The position numbers and the translations under genes are program-made. A stretch of DNA of 64,000 nt, from the NCBI RefSeq assembly GCF_050296195.1, contig NZ_JBNKRB010000062.1; one strand, written 5' to 3'. Positions 49,712-59,691 of the stretch are shown piece by piece. This DNA is from Gynuella sp050296195. Lineage in GTDB: Bacteria > Pseudomonadota > Gammaproteobacteria > Pseudomonadales > Natronospirillaceae. Below the pieces are notes generated by a model. That model had not been told where the DNA came from. It ran no database searches and worked only from the letters and a program-made list of their open reading frames with translations. The stretch's first letter is position 1. Every line of letters starts with the position of its first letter.

Positions 49712-49867
49712 TATAAAAACCGTCCTGTAAATCTATAAAAATGATAAGCCTCAAGCAAGCATAATGCAGACAAAACAGTCACTCAAGCGGACGGGACTCA
49801 ACTGCAAAAAACAGGATGAACACTGAAGCAAGCCCGCTTGGTACGGGCGACAACGTCTTCCAATATA

Positions 49868-49890
49868 CCTCGGGGAAATCCCCCCCGAGG
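49868..49890 (-). terminator. Hairpin after the GH59-like gene
   Basis: CCTCGGGG / CCCCGAGG, 12 bp past the stop of the large glycosidase. No T-run follows, so a terminator is only likely. Confidence 0.6.
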
Positions 49891-49901
49891 CACATTACAC
49901 A

Positions 49902-52900
49902 TTACTTAACGACAGCAACCGCATCAACAACCAGCGTACCACTCAATACCCGGAATTTTACCGTGTGAACCCCGGGACTCAGTTCTCGTAATGTATAGGT
50001 CTGATAAAACTCGTTAGATGCGGATGTGCCGGCAGAACCATTAACCACCTGGCCATCCACAGTCACCTCCAGGACAGCCGAACCATTATTCGGTCCTAAA
50101 ATATCAACCCCCGTACCATCAAAAGTGTATTCCAGAGTTGCTCCCCCTCCCTGGCTTGTAGACAACGAACGCTGGTAGTTATACATACTCTTACCATTGG
50201 CATGGGACCAGTTACCACCATAGATGAGTTTTTCATCCGGATTCGATTGAAGGTCATACATTTCCATATTATCAAGCAACTCAGAATAGTACGGTGGATA
50301 ACCAGATACTTTTTCAACTTTCAGATTATCGAAACGAGTATGATAGTAACCACTGAGAATATTCACCCGACCGGACAACCTTGGATTGCTATCGCTATAT
50401 TCCGCCAGTTTGACGTTATCGAGATAAGCGGTAACACGGTTATTTACGACCTGTAAAGCTAGGTTATGCCAGGTATAAAGACTGGTATCAAATCCATTAA
50501 TTCGAATGCCTCCCGCCCCGGTCACAACATTACCACTTGCGACGGTGACAGCATCCACCTGAAACAACCAATTACCATCATACAGAATCTTCAGTATGTA
50601 AGGCGTGCCCTCAGAAAAGTGTGAATTACCACCTCCCTGCTGACGGGCACCAATACCGGCATAATTGCTGTTAATCTGACTGGTACTGTTCTCAAAAGCC
50701 ACATCCACACTGGCTTTGTAGTTCAGCCAGCGACTGTCTCCAACACCGGTAATCGGACTACCATTATTCCAGGTCCCCCCAAGCCCCATGATCGACCGAT
50801 CAAGCTGTTGCCGTAATACATAATTATTGGAACCATCCGGCAGGTATGCTTCAAAGGCACCGTTTCGATCACTGAAATATCTGGGCATCACACTCTTCGA
50901 GCCACCAAAAGCAGCGACATAAGGTTCTGTGCCGGCAATTTCACCACCGTCGTCAAATACAGGTACCGTCTGTGAAGAGTAATCAAAGTCATCGACATAG
51001 AGAATATCGTTATTGGTGTCTTGTTCTGCACCAGTCTCATCGGTATCCAATACCGTACGCTCCCCCTCGACCGGTAACGGGGTATGGAAAGCAGGATCGG
51101 AAATATTTTCCAGACTGGTGACTGTGAGTACGGAATATGGCTTCACGCTAATATTGTAAGCACCACTCGAGTCGGCTGAGAGGTTACATTGATACTGCAT
51201 ATAGTGACTGTTAAATGCCTCACCAGAATCTGCGGCCCGGGTCCCCCATGTTTCCAGCGCGGGCTGTTCACTGAAGCCCATATTATTCACCTTGAGGCGA
51301 TAGGTTTTGGTGTACTCGCTGTCGTTCACAAATACGGTGGAAAAATCCTTTTTATCCGGTGCAGCCAATGTCATATAACTCGGACTGCCATTGCGTCCGT
51401 TGACCGGATTGGTGCCTGTTGCCCCGGTATAACTGGATTCAGGAATGACTCGCCAGATTCCGGCAGAATTACTGCCGTTCTCCCAACCAGCATTAGCAAA
51501 CCAGCTGAAATGCCGGAGCACCTGCAAACCGGCATCATAATGAATCCAACCAGACCAGGGATCACGGGCACTCAACAGCTCCTTGAACGCGTATTGTCCG
51601 CCTTCATAAAACGAGCCAATGGCCGGTTGATAAATGAAATGTGTACGACGGGATTTATGAAACCCCTTGATCACGGTATTACCCATCTCTAGTGGACCAT
51701 TAACACCGCCAATACCCGTGCCACTCACAGATGGATCACGGACATTATTGTTTGGACGAAATGCTGTATTACTGAAAGTTGCCTGAGCTTCACTGTTCCA
51801 GACTTCCAAATCATACTGTTCAGCCAATCTGGTAAAGTTACCGGCACGGTCATCATCAGTATTGTAATGATAGGCAGCAACCGGAGCCGCATTACGTAAA
51901 GAGGCATCACTGACCATTGCACCGCCAAAGGAGCCAGTCCCCGCTTCATCTGAAATCACGACCTTAATGCGATTATATAAATCCCGCTCGGTGTTGTTCT
52001 GAAACCCGGTACTGTCAGACTTGATCCGCGACGCATATTGCTTGGTCCAGTTTAAGTCCGGTCCTCTTTCGTTAATGCCGGGATTCACATAATCGACCAT
52101 ATATCCATACTCTCGATATGCAGCCAGTATGGTGTTTTTGAACCAGACGTACACCTGATCATTGTTCGTTACCCAACCTGGCGCATTCCATCTGAGAATA
52201 CTGACCTTGAGATTAGGGTTAAGTTTCCGAGCGTCAGCAGCCAGCTGAAATCCAGGTGCACGTCTGACATTGGCACTCTCATTCGCGGTCCGCATGGTTG
52301 CCGGATCCGGCCCGGTGGAATTGTTACGGTCGTTCCCCATTTCAATTTTGACATGAGTCATAATCGGATTAGGTCCGCCGAACAGAATCTTCAGTAATTC
52401 TGCGTATTTTTCCGGATGCTGGGATTTATAATCCATCAACAACGCACTGGTACCATTGGCACTGAGAACACCAAAGCCCTTGAATGTAAGGCCGTTCACA
52501 TTACCGGAGCGGACTTGATTGCCATCAACCGTAATACTGGTGGCAGAACCGGAATTACCGGTATTGGTACAGGCAACCGGTTCAGGAACAGTGCCTGTAT
52601 CAGGGTCACCGTCATAGGGTCCGATATGAATCCAGTCCAGATCCAGGTAATTACCCACTGTCACACGGAATTTTTGCATACCCGGTTTCAGATGAATTTT
52701 GCCTGCGGAAACCGTTTTAAACTGTCCCCAGGCAGAAACACTGGGAACACTAAATGTGTCGATCAGTGAGTTGCCACACTGACTTAAGGACAACGTACTG
52801 CCGGTACCAACAGCACCGGACCGAATCGTCACTTCATAATCGCTCTCATAAGCGACATAAATGGTATATTCCAACCACTCATCTGGCGCCATCCAACCAA

Positions 52901-53510
52901 CGGCATAACCGCCACTGATGGCTTTAACATCAACGGCACTCTCAGGCCGATAGGCCCCACCCTGATTTTCAGGAGTGGTATCACTAAAGCCGTTAACATC
53001 AAAATTTTCTGCCTCGACCCGATCAGGGATTGAGGGGAAATACATTTGGTAGGCATTTTCTGCGGAACTTGGGCATATGCCATCCGGCTGATCAGTATCA
53101 CCACCGTCATCAGGCGGCGTAGAACCACCACCATTTATCTCCAGGGACACTATTTCGGCCCGATAGTCAGGACCATTTATGTTGGCACAGAAACCAAAGG
53201 ACACGCTGCCACCGGGAATAATAGTTGAATTATGGTCGACCGGAGTGACAGTATTTTCACTATGTATGCCGTTCCAGAGTGAAACCAGCGATGAATCCTT
53301 AAAATCCATCGTCACACTCCAATCGGTAATATCTGCGGCCCCATTATTTGTTATGGCAACGTTGGCACAATAACCGCTGCCCCAATCATTCTGAACCGTC
53401 AGAACAGCTTCCCCAGCTCCAGACACTTCCGCGACTGAAAAAACTGTAACAACCGACATTATTGTTAAACCGATACCTCTCAAAATACTTTTTATTTTAG
53501 TAACCATCAC
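49902..53510 (-). CDS. Secreted multidomain glycosidase: CBM2 - CBM6 - GH59-like - lectin/LamG-like modules
   Basis: 1202 residues. Signal peptide about 1-31 (VAEVSGAGE). A CBM2 module (about 33-128; W/Y at WGSGYCANV, SVTMDF) and a Gly/Asp linker lead to a CBM6-like module (about 160-300; RVEAENFD, DLDWIHIGPYDG). The catalytic TIM barrel (about 335-820) resembles GH59 galactocerebrosidase/galactanase: acid/base E481 in GINERGPD and nucleophile E574 in EVWNSEAQ. Concanavalin-like and small beta-sandwich modules follow. It probably releases galactose-type sugars outside the cell. Confidence 0.87.
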   Translation of the reverse strand: MMVTKIKSILRGIGLTIMSVVTVFSVAEVSGAGEAVLTVQNDWGSGYCANVAITNNGAADITDWSVTMDFKDSSLVSLWNGIHSENTVTPVDHNSTIIPGGSVSFGFCANINGPDYRAEIVSLEINGGGSTPPDDGGDTDQPDGICPSSAENAYQMYFPSIPDRVEAENFDVNGFSDTTPENQGGAYRPESAVDVKAISGGYAVGWMAPDEWLEYTIYVAYESDYEVTIRSGAVGTGSTLSLSQCGNSLIDTFSVPSVSAWGQFKTVSAGKIHLKPGMQKFRVTVGNYLDLDWIHIGPYDGDPDTGTVPEPVACTNTGNSGSATSITVDGNQVRSGNVNGLTFKGFGVLSANGTSALLMDYKSQHPEKYAELLKILFGGPNPIMTHVKIEMGNDRNNSTGPDPATMRTANESANVRRAPGFQLAADARKLNPNLKVSILRWNAPGWVTNNDQVYVWFKNTILAAYREYGYMVDYVNPGINERGPDLNWTKQYASRIKSDSTGFQNNTERDLYNRIKVVISDEAGTGSFGGAMVSDASLRNAAPVAAYHYNTDDDRAGNFTRLAEQYDLEVWNSEAQATFSNTAFRPNNNVRDPSVSGTGIGGVNGPLEMGNTVIKGFHKSRRTHFIYQPAIGSFYEGGQYAFKELLSARDPWSGWIHYDAGLQVLRHFSWFANAGWENGSNSAGIWRVIPESSYTGATGTNPVNGRNGSPSYMTLAAPDKKDFSTVFVNDSEYTKTYRLKVNNMGFSEQPALETWGTRAADSGEAFNSHYMQYQCNLSADSSGAYNISVKPYSVLTVTSLENISDPAFHTPLPVEGERTVLDTDETGAEQDTNNDILYVDDFDYSSQTVPVFDDGGEIAGTEPYVAAFGGSKSVMPRYFSDRNGAFEAYLPDGSNNYVLRQQLDRSIMGLGGTWNNGSPITGVGDSRWLNYKASVDVAFENSTSQINSNYAGIGARQQGGGNSHFSEGTPYILKILYDGNWLFQVDAVTVASGNVVTGAGGIRINGFDTSLYTWHNLALQVVNNRVTAYLDNVKLAEYSDSNPRLSGRVNILSGYYHTRFDNLKVEKVSGYPPYYSELLDNMEMYDLQSNPDEKLIYGGNWSHANGKSMYNYQRSLSTSQGGGATLEYTFDGTGVDILGPNNGSAVLEVTVDGQVVNGSAGTSASNEFYQTYTLRELSPGVHTVKFRVLSGTLVVDAVAVVK

Positions 53511-53711
53511 AACCCTCCAGCACTTTTGGTACGCTTGTCACCGATGCTGTCAAATGCACTAGGTTAGTAGTGATGCATGAGTGTTCCTTCTCGGTATTTG
53601 GTTCAAAAAAATCTGTAAAACCAGAGAATCAGGCGACAGCAGAGGCTTGGAGCAGCTATTAGAAAGATCAGAGTGACCATCAGAAAGATTGCTTCAGCAA
53701 AGGTTATGACA

Positions 53712-54836
53712 TCAACCACCACTGATTTTTCGCAACATAGATTCCAGTGGTCCGCGACTGAAGATCCTTGCATATACTCCTACGACAAACATAACACCAA
53801 TAGCAAGGACTAAGGCAACCCCCAAAAGGCTGGCCTGGCCAAAGTAACCAAACCAACTCATACCATACGCGGCAAATAGAAAGCCCGCGAAAACGCCCTG
53901 CAATACATAGCTAGACAACGAGTTTCTTCCAGCTTGCACAAATATGTCCGGTATGTTCACCCTACGCCCTAAACACACCAGACCATACAAATAGACAGCT
54001 GACAGAGCGGGCGCACCAACCGCAACGCCCATAAAACCCAACAACACGAATAAATCAAAACTGTCAGGCACAACATGGCCTACCGCCATGGCATAAAACA
54101 AGTTAAGTGGCATACCAATGGCCAGAAGTACTGGCACCTTGCGCTGCAACGTCACAAAACTACGACTGTTTGGTTCGAAAAAATTGCTTTTACCCGCGGC
54201 CAGACCGGCGGTGAAACCTGCCAATACAATTGGTCCTTGCAAAATCACCAGTAAAACAAAGGTGTAAGGCCAATCATTCAAACGGGCCAACGTCCCTTCA
54301 AGATAACCGCTGCCCAAGCTGTAGTGGCTGGTCATCATCAACTCAGGATCTGTTGGATCACCGATCCATATCAGACCCAGTCCTGCCATAAACACCATGC
54401 TCACTGGCAACATTGAAACCGCAATAATCATGAGCTTTTTAGGTGACGCATCCCGTACAAACCATAAGGCGGCACCAGCCAGCGCATACAACACCAGAAT
54501 ATCGCCACTGAATACGAGGGTGGCATGCAATATACCGAAAATGAACAAACCAAACATACGTCGCCAATAACGATGATGGAACGCATATCCTTTTTGTTGC
54601 GCAGACTTTTGCTGAACAGTGACTCCCCAACCAAAAATAAAAGAAAATAAGATAAAGAACTTCAACTGAAAGAAAGCTTCGGTAACAAAGACAGCGAGTT
54701 TATCTATACCAGCTTCCGGTAATGCCATAACCGCTTGTGACGGAAGCGCCATAAATGGCACATTTACCACACAAATACCGATCAATGCGGCCATACGAAT
54801 GACATCCACCTCATGAGTTCGACTGATTGCCATCAC
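53712..54836 (-). CDS. DUF418 (YeiB-type) membrane protein
   Basis: 374 residues with about 8-9 hydrophobic helices. Family marks are the opening VIRMAALIGICVVNVPFM, FSFIFGWGVTVQ, RRMFGLFIFGILHATLVFSGDIL and the C-terminal GRNSLSSYVLQGVFAGFLF. Inner membrane; function unknown. It starts 99 bp downstream of the AraC-GyrI regulator on the same strand. Confidence 0.9.
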   Translation of the reverse strand: MMAISRTHEVDVIRMAALIGICVVNVPFMALPSQAVMALPEAGIDKLAVFVTEAFFQLKFFILFSFIFGWGVTVQQKSAQQKGYAFHHRYWRRMFGLFIFGILHATLVFSGDILVLYALAGAALWFVRDASPKKLMIIAVSMLPVSMVFMAGLGLIWIGDPTDPELMMTSHYSLGSGYLEGTLARLNDWPYTFVLLVILQGPIVLAGFTAGLAAGKSNFFEPNSRSFVTLQRKVPVLLAIGMPLNLFYAMAVGHVVPDSFDLFVLLGFMGVAVGAPALSAVYLYGLVCLGRRVNIPDIFVQAGRNSLSSYVLQGVFAGFLFAAYGMSWFGYFGQASLLGVALVLAIGVMFVVGVYARIFSRGPLESMLRKISGG

Positions 54837-54935
54837 TTTTCCTTAAATAATCTTAATAATTGGCAACAGTATGATCATAGACAGAAGAAATTAAGTGTCC
54901 GAGACTGCTCATCGACCTGAGAAAATGTCGCAGTA

Positions 54936-55838
54936 TTATTCCAAAATAGGAATCTGGAAAGCGAAAATCCCGCCTTCTTCCTCACTCCCTCCCAGAACCT
55001 GCTCTACCAGAAGTCCATTTGCAACAACCTCCAGTCCACGCTGATCAGCAATCTGAAATAACCCATCCAAGGCAGCCAGATATGCAGCAGGAGTCGCAAT
55101 TAATACCTCACAGCACAGGTAGTGACCTTCTGAAAGAACCAAGTCATGTTCACCCACATCACACGACCAATCACAAACCGTTGCTTGTATTTGCTGCCAG
55201 GACCGGTTCAACTGAGCAATAGGTGTAAGCACCATAAGATTGCCAATATCATCTCCATACCGATCATAGAGATCATCCCAATCGGCACTTTTTACGCGAA
55301 CGGTTTTGGCTGTCCGTCTGGGCAACCAGATCAACTCAGCGGGAATGGTTTCGGCGAGCCGCTCCTCAACAGCAGAACTATCGGAACACTCACTGGGATG
55401 TGCCAGCTTCATCAATAACTCACCGGTTTCGCGCGGTGTGCCATCAATCGCCAGGTTCTGAATGACCTTTGCTGTAACACCCAGCTGTCGTTTAAGCGCC
55501 TTACCCATTGCCTGAGACGACGAAAAACCACAATAGTGTGCGACTTCCGTAATGCTCAGGCGTTGGTTATCCAGTAAATAATGAGCCGCTTTTTGCAGAC
55601 GCAAACGACTGAGATAATGGCCAGGAGTTTCATTAAATAACGCTTTAAACTGGCGATGGAAATGTGCGGGCGAAATCGCACATTGGCTGGCGATTTGTTC
55701 CCAGGTCCAGCTTTTCTCCAATTGCTCACGCATCATAACCAACGCACTGGAAAAACGCTTTTTCAAATGCGCTGGTAATGGCGCTAACAACACAACCTCT
55801 GGAACCAGAACATGGTGAGCACTATCTTTTTCTGTCAT
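54936..55838 (-). CDS. AraC-family regulator with GyrI-like C-terminal domain
   Basis: 300 residues. Two helix-turn-helix motifs at the N-terminus (WTWEQIASQCAISPAHFHRQFKALFNE and LSITEVAHYCGFSSSQAMGKALKRQ), then a GyrI-like effector domain (VKSADWDDLYDRYGDDIGNLM to the acidic end SEEEGGIFAFQIPI). Such proteins sense small lipophilic ligands. Its likely target is the adjacent DUF418 gene; this is inference. Confidence 0.9.
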   Translation of the reverse strand: MTEKDSAHHVLVPEVVLLAPLPAHLKKRFSSALVMMREQLEKSWTWEQIASQCAISPAHFHRQFKALFNETPGHYLSRLRLQKAAHYLLDNQRLSITEVAHYCGFSSSQAMGKALKRQLGVTAKVIQNLAIDGTPRETGELLMKLAHPSECSDSSAVEERLAETIPAELIWLPRRTAKTVRVKSADWDDLYDRYGDDIGNLMVLTPIAQLNRSWQQIQATVCDWSCDVGEHDLVLSEGHYLCCEVLIATPAAYLAALDGLFQIADQRGLEVVANGLLVEQVLGGSEEEGGIFAFQIPILE

Positions 55839-56204
55839 CTCATAAAACGCAAGGCGATACCAAGCAATATTTTATGATAGTCCCGTGGTGCAAACCAGAG
55901 CTCTCTGAAGATCTGTAGCGATATCTTGGCGGTATATGAATTGGAGTGTGATTTCGAAGTAGATGCTAACAAGCGCTTGCTGATAGAACTGACTGACGCG
56001 GTTTAGATGACACAAAATTTTAAATACGGGCGCATCCAGTATCTGACCTTTAGTAACCACAGACTAAAGAAGAAACCCAATGATCTGAGGCTATATCTAT
56101 CAAACCTCCGTTAGCACTTCAATTGTAGGAACAACCTTTCCATTTTTAACGTTCCCGGCTGGGGTTGTTGGTATAAAGGAATCACTTGAATTATTTCGTT
56201 CCCT
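55839..56204. other. Intergenic region before the Rhs array, 366 bp
   Basis: No gene is convincing here; a 62-aa minus-strand frame at 55872-56060 lacks support. At 56150-56182 the sequence around CCCGGCTGGGGTTGTTGG resembles the end of the array's spacer repeat (57111-57131), so the array's left edge lies about here. Confidence 0.5.
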
Positions 56205-56477
56205 TTATCTGATCTTCCTCGCTTTAAAAAACAGATATATTCCAGCTAGGATTGCACCTGAGTAAAAAGTGGTAAAACCACCCAATAGTTTCATTTTCCC
56301 GAGCACTAACACATCGTAGTTTATAAAAATTGCTTGTATTGGAGACCACAGAACAATCATCAAGTAATTTGGGTATAGTGCTCCTGAAGCCATGGTGCCA
56401 TATACAGCCCAGATGGCTAAGAATATGCTACCCACGGTATAACAAACAAGAAGTCTGGGTATCAGTCGCAGTTTCAT
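56205..56477 (-). CDS. Candidate Rhs immunity protein, membrane, 90 aa
   Basis: Three hydrophobic stretches (LLVCYTVGSIFLAIWAVY, YLMIVLWSPIQAIFI, TFYSGAILAGIYLFF) with a basic end. It lies 22 bp downstream of an orphan Rhs tip. Position and size match the other immunity candidates; no family is recognised. It is intact although its tip is degenerate. Confidence 0.6.
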   Translation of the reverse strand: MKLRLIPRLLVCYTVGSIFLAIWAVYGTMASGALYPNYLMIVLWSPIQAIFINYDVLVLGKMKLLGGFTTFYSGAILAGIYLFFKARKIR

Positions 56478-56499
56478 TTATAACTCACTATATATCCTC

Positions 56500-56640
56500 T
56501 TACTGCATATCGCATTCACATCTACATATTCTTGAACCCGGAGAGCCTGGACTGCCATCATCAAGTGGGGCATATACGCCGACATGGCCACCGGCACCAT
56601 TTGGACCTCGCTAGCGTCCAGTGCTTCACTATGAGGATTC
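56500..56640 (-). pseudogene. Orphan Rhs C-terminal tip remnant
   Basis: Reading GPNGAGGHVGVYAPLDDG, then SPGSPGSRICRCECDMQ and stop TAA at 56500-56502. In-frame stops occur just upstream, and no Rhs core is attached. The VxYxPLxDxSPG pattern resembles the tip remnant near 61970 (YVPLGDDSSPG), and both end in a C-x-C motif. Confidence 0.6.
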
Positions 56641-56780
56641 AAGGTTCCCACCTAGCCTCAAGAAAACAGAAAAGTTGTAGGCTCCTAAACCACCCTGGTC
56701 TACCGGATCAATACAAGCATCATACGCAAACCACACCCACAACTGAACCCACTCCCCAAACGGTCGATTCAAGATGCCAG

Positions 56781-57126
56781 CAACTGGAGCGGATCAGTCG
56801 GCAATTAACGGAGGTCTTGGCCACGCTTGAAGGGTGAAGCAAGCATGTCTCGCTAAGGGCTGAACGACCGGCCATGGAAGGCTCGGTCCGACGCTTCGGG
56901 GCTGGAATATACCACCATGGATGGTATGAGTTCGGTCATAGGCATGTGATTACCCGGACCATCATCGACACCGATGAGGAACACAGCGCTCAGGTCGCGC
57001 GGTTGGTTTCCGGGGTAGTCGGATTGATCGAACATTAGTTGAATCGTGTGTATGGGGAGGTCAAAGCGGTTCGAGGCTGGCGGTAGCGGGTTCGGCCGTT
57101 AGACAGAACAGCCCCGGTTGGGGCTG
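56781..57126 (+). repeat. Array spacer repeat, copy 1 (decayed plus-strand coding)
   Basis: Closely similar to 61058-61401 and partly to 62231-62440. The plus strand reads QLERISRQLTEVLATLEG then stop (56781-56837), and farther on GIYHHGWYEFGHRHVITR and IIDTDEEHSAQVARLVSG, stop TAG at 57036. The right end is a CAGCCCC / GGGGCTG hairpin (57109-57126). Confidence 0.75.
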
Positions 57127-57204
57127 TTGGTGTGGGTGGAACGAGTAGTAACTGCTCGGTATATTGCATCTTTTTTCAGATTGCTGTAGTCCCTCAGAAA
57201 TTAA

Positions 57205-57582
57205 TTACAGCCTCTTTAATAGCTGTAATATTTGCTTACTATTATCAGAACCTAGTGCACTATCAAAAGCTGTATCACCATAATCATTTTGTAGATGAGG
57301 ATCGGCACCAAGCTGTAATAAATAGGTTACCACTTCAACATTCCCCGCTAATATGGCGCTGTGTAGTACAGTATTTCCGATATCACCTCTTAACGTATTC
57401 ACACATTCCTGGCCCATATACTTAATCATGACCTTTAGATCATCTAAATTTCCCAAGTATGCGGCTACATGAGCTGGTGTATCTTTATCGTAGCGACCAG
57501 TTTGAGAAAATGTTTCTAACTCCACTGTTTCAAAACTAGCCATATCACTATATTTTTTTAAGAGTTTTTCTAGTAAATCCAC
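57205..57582 (-). CDS. Ankyrin-repeat candidate immunity protein
   Basis: 125 residues from GTG 57582, which has a full AAGGAG six bases upstream overlapping the tip's stop; the frame extends further up but inside the tip. Ankyrin units: DKDTPAHVAAYLGNLDDLKVMI, GNTVLHSAILAGNVEVVTYLLQLGADPH and YGDTAFDSALGS. It follows the tip at 10 bp. A role in neutralising that tip is inferred from position. Confidence 0.75.
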   Translation of the reverse strand: MDLLEKLLKKYSDMASFETVELETFSQTGRYDKDTPAHVAAYLGNLDDLKVMIKYMGQECVNTLRGDIGNTVLHSAILAGNVEVVTYLLQLGADPHLQNDYGDTAFDSALGSDNSKQILQLLKRL

Positions 57583-57592
57583 TTTCCGCTCC

Positions 57593-58628
57593 TTAAAAGT
57601 CGTAATCACCACAGACATTTTTTAATTCATCTTCCCATTCCTTGATATCTTTTCGCATTTGTTGAATTTCATAATAGTACCTTCCTCTGGGAGATTTTTG
57701 ATGATGCCAATTCCGATCCCAAGCTTCTTTTTTATTCGCCAACTCCTTATAAAACTCAATACGGTTTTTTAAGTCTCTGCAAGGATCTCCAGTTCTTAAA
57801 TAACCATTAGCTTGAAATTCTTTGTATGCGCGGTGCTCAACGTTTCTTTTTTCTTTATCACTTGCGTAATTCTGATCAGCTATCGTCAAATATTCAGGAG
57901 CCCCATTTGAAGCAGACGATGAATTGTTGTGATGCTGATTAATCGGCAACTTATTCTGATCAAAATACAAATCATACTGACTGCCATAACCACTGATACC
58001 ACCATGTCCACCATTGGCAGCTGCACCGCCGGTCATGATGTCATAATAAGTGGCGGTGGCCTGCCCCAATGCACCTCTTAAACCATTTGGATCCACATAA
58101 CTGAGCGGATTGCCACCGACGTATCCGTATGTGTTGAGTCCACCACCGAGCCCGATCGGATCACTCTGCACATACCGCCCAATACTCGGATCGTAGGTTC
58201 TGTTCTAGTTATCACTGTACCCCATCTCTGGATCTCGCATTTGCCCAGGGAAGCCTTTCAACTGAGTAATCCCATCGGCGATCTCTTCACTCACCTCCCC
58301 GAAACAGCGTGGTCTGCACCTCCCACACTTTCACTTGGCTTTGATCTGTCAGGATCCTCGGCATACCCAGATGATCATTGTGCACGTAATACAGACGATT
58401 GCCACTGACTTTCATGGCGATGGCCTGCTCTCCCAGGTACAGATATTCACGGATCGGAGTCCCGTTTTCGTCGGTCTCAGCGATCAGGTGACCGGCTAAA
58501 TCATAGTGGTACAACACGGTGCTGAGTCCGGTACCGGTGCTGTCTTTCAGGATTTTGCGGAGACGCTGACCCTATGGATTATAGGTGTTGTCGGCCTGCA
58601 CGCCGGTATTACTGTTGTCGATGTGCTG
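57593..58628 (-). pseudogene. Orphan Rhs core end plus toxin-like tip, broken core
   Basis: The core segment (58628-58140) matches the other copies but has CAG to TAG in NP*GQRL, a one-base insertion at TTPFGE (reading TTLFRGGE, stop near 58287), and TGG to TAG in DN*NRTYDPSIG. The tip is open from GTG 58171 to the TAA at 57593: DPNGLRGALGQATATYYD, then a Lys/Glu-rich helical end (CRDLKNRIEFYKELANKKEAWDRNW ... IKEWEDELKNVC) like uncharacterised polymorphic-toxin tips. Followed by the ankyrin gene. Confidence 0.8.
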
Positions 58629-58699
58629 AATAAGAGAGAGGACATCCCCGGCTCGGGGCCGTTGAGGTGGGTGTACAGGGAATTTCATTTGGTTGTATA

Positions 58700-59662
58700 T
58701 CAGCGCAACAAAAAAACGATAATTGCAAATATAGTCGGCGATAAAAGAACAATTCCAACAAAAAAAGTGACTCTAAATACCTGGAAAAAATCAGGCCGAG
58801 ATTTTATTTTGCTGATAGGCGAAGACGCTAATATTAATGCACAAGATGAAAACCCTAATGATAGAAGGCCTGAATACCCAAAATTCGCATCCAAAAGAAT
58901 CTTCGATATCGAAAAGCCATATAAATCAATAGCATTGAATACAGCCCAGCCTGAAATAGCTATTCCTATCCAGGCTCCTATCAATAAAGTAAATGCAACT
59001 ATTAATGCTCCGATATTAGCCAGTTTTAAAAAGAAATAATTCATGGTGAGTTTTTTTGACATGAGTTCCAGCATTCCATAATTGTTTCTTCTACCCATGT
59101 ACCACAGTTCTGGCCAGCAAAAAAAGTAAGGCTCACTTAAGGACCTTGGAGATAGTTTTTTCTCTATGCACTGACTAAAGGAAGCTGAGTCACAATCTCG
59201 CTCAGGAACGTCCGAACACGACGACCCTGACAAATCACCAGAATCATCCTTAATTTCACTCGTTTCACTATATAGCGACGGACCACTTCCAGAAGAATGT
59301 TTACCACCACAAACTCCGTTCGTACAAAGGAATGTGTGTGGTATACCCTTGTAATGATTACAAATAGAGACCAGACCGAAGGGATCGATAAAACTCAGCG
59401 GATTCCCACCGACATACGCATATGTATTCAACCCACCATTCAACCCTATCGGATCACTCTGCACATAACGCCCAATACTCGGATCATACATCCGGTTCCA
59501 GTTATCACTATAGCCCGTTTCTGGGTCTCGCATTTGCCCAGGAAAGCCTTTCAGGTTGGCGATGCCAGTTGCGATTTCTTCGGATATTTCCCCGAACGGA
59601 GTGACCTGCACTTCCCACACTTTCGGCAGGGTTTGATCTGTCAGGATCCTCGGCGTCCCCAA
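58700..59662 (-). CDS. Truncated Rhs core with tip, apparently fused to a membrane domain
   Basis: 320 residues. Residues 1-95 are the Rhs core end (PRILTDQ, GFPGQMRDPETGYSDNW, GRYVQSDPIGLNGG). The tip has a Cys-rich part (ICNHYKG, CTNGVCGGKHSSG, ERDCDSASFSQC). From about 200 the protein has a Met (LELMSKKLTMNYF) and four transmembrane helices to the end. The first part would be the toxin tip and the second may be its immunity gene, joined in frame. The core begins abruptly at 59662 after GGGGACG repeats, showing a recombination end. Confidence 0.65.
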   Translation of the reverse strand: MGTPRILTDQTLPKVWEVQVTPFGEISEEIATGIANLKGFPGQMRDPETGYSDNWNRMYDPSIGRYVQSDPIGLNGGLNTYAYVGGNPLSFIDPFGLVSICNHYKGIPHTFLCTNGVCGGKHSSGSGPSLYSETSEIKDDSGDLSGSSCSDVPERDCDSASFSQCIEKKLSPRSLSEPYFFCWPELWYMGRRNNYGMLELMSKKLTMNYFFLKLANIGALIVAFTLLIGAWIGIAISGWAVFNAIDLYGFSISKILLDANFGYSGLLSLGFSSCALILASSPISKIKSRPDFFQVFRVTFFVGIVLLSPTIFAIIVFLLR

Positions 59663-59691
59663 ATAATTGCGTCCCCTTTATCCTATTCGAA

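Noticed and set aside
55872..56060. 62-residue minus-strand frame before the Rhs array.
   Set aside because: No ribosome site, no recognisable composition and no conserved neighbour.
56853..57035. Minus-strand frames over the spacer repeat (also 62265-62570) as immunity-type genes.
   Set aside because: Frame is not kept across copies as well as the plus strand, and Pro/Arg-rich composition is typical of antisense shadows.
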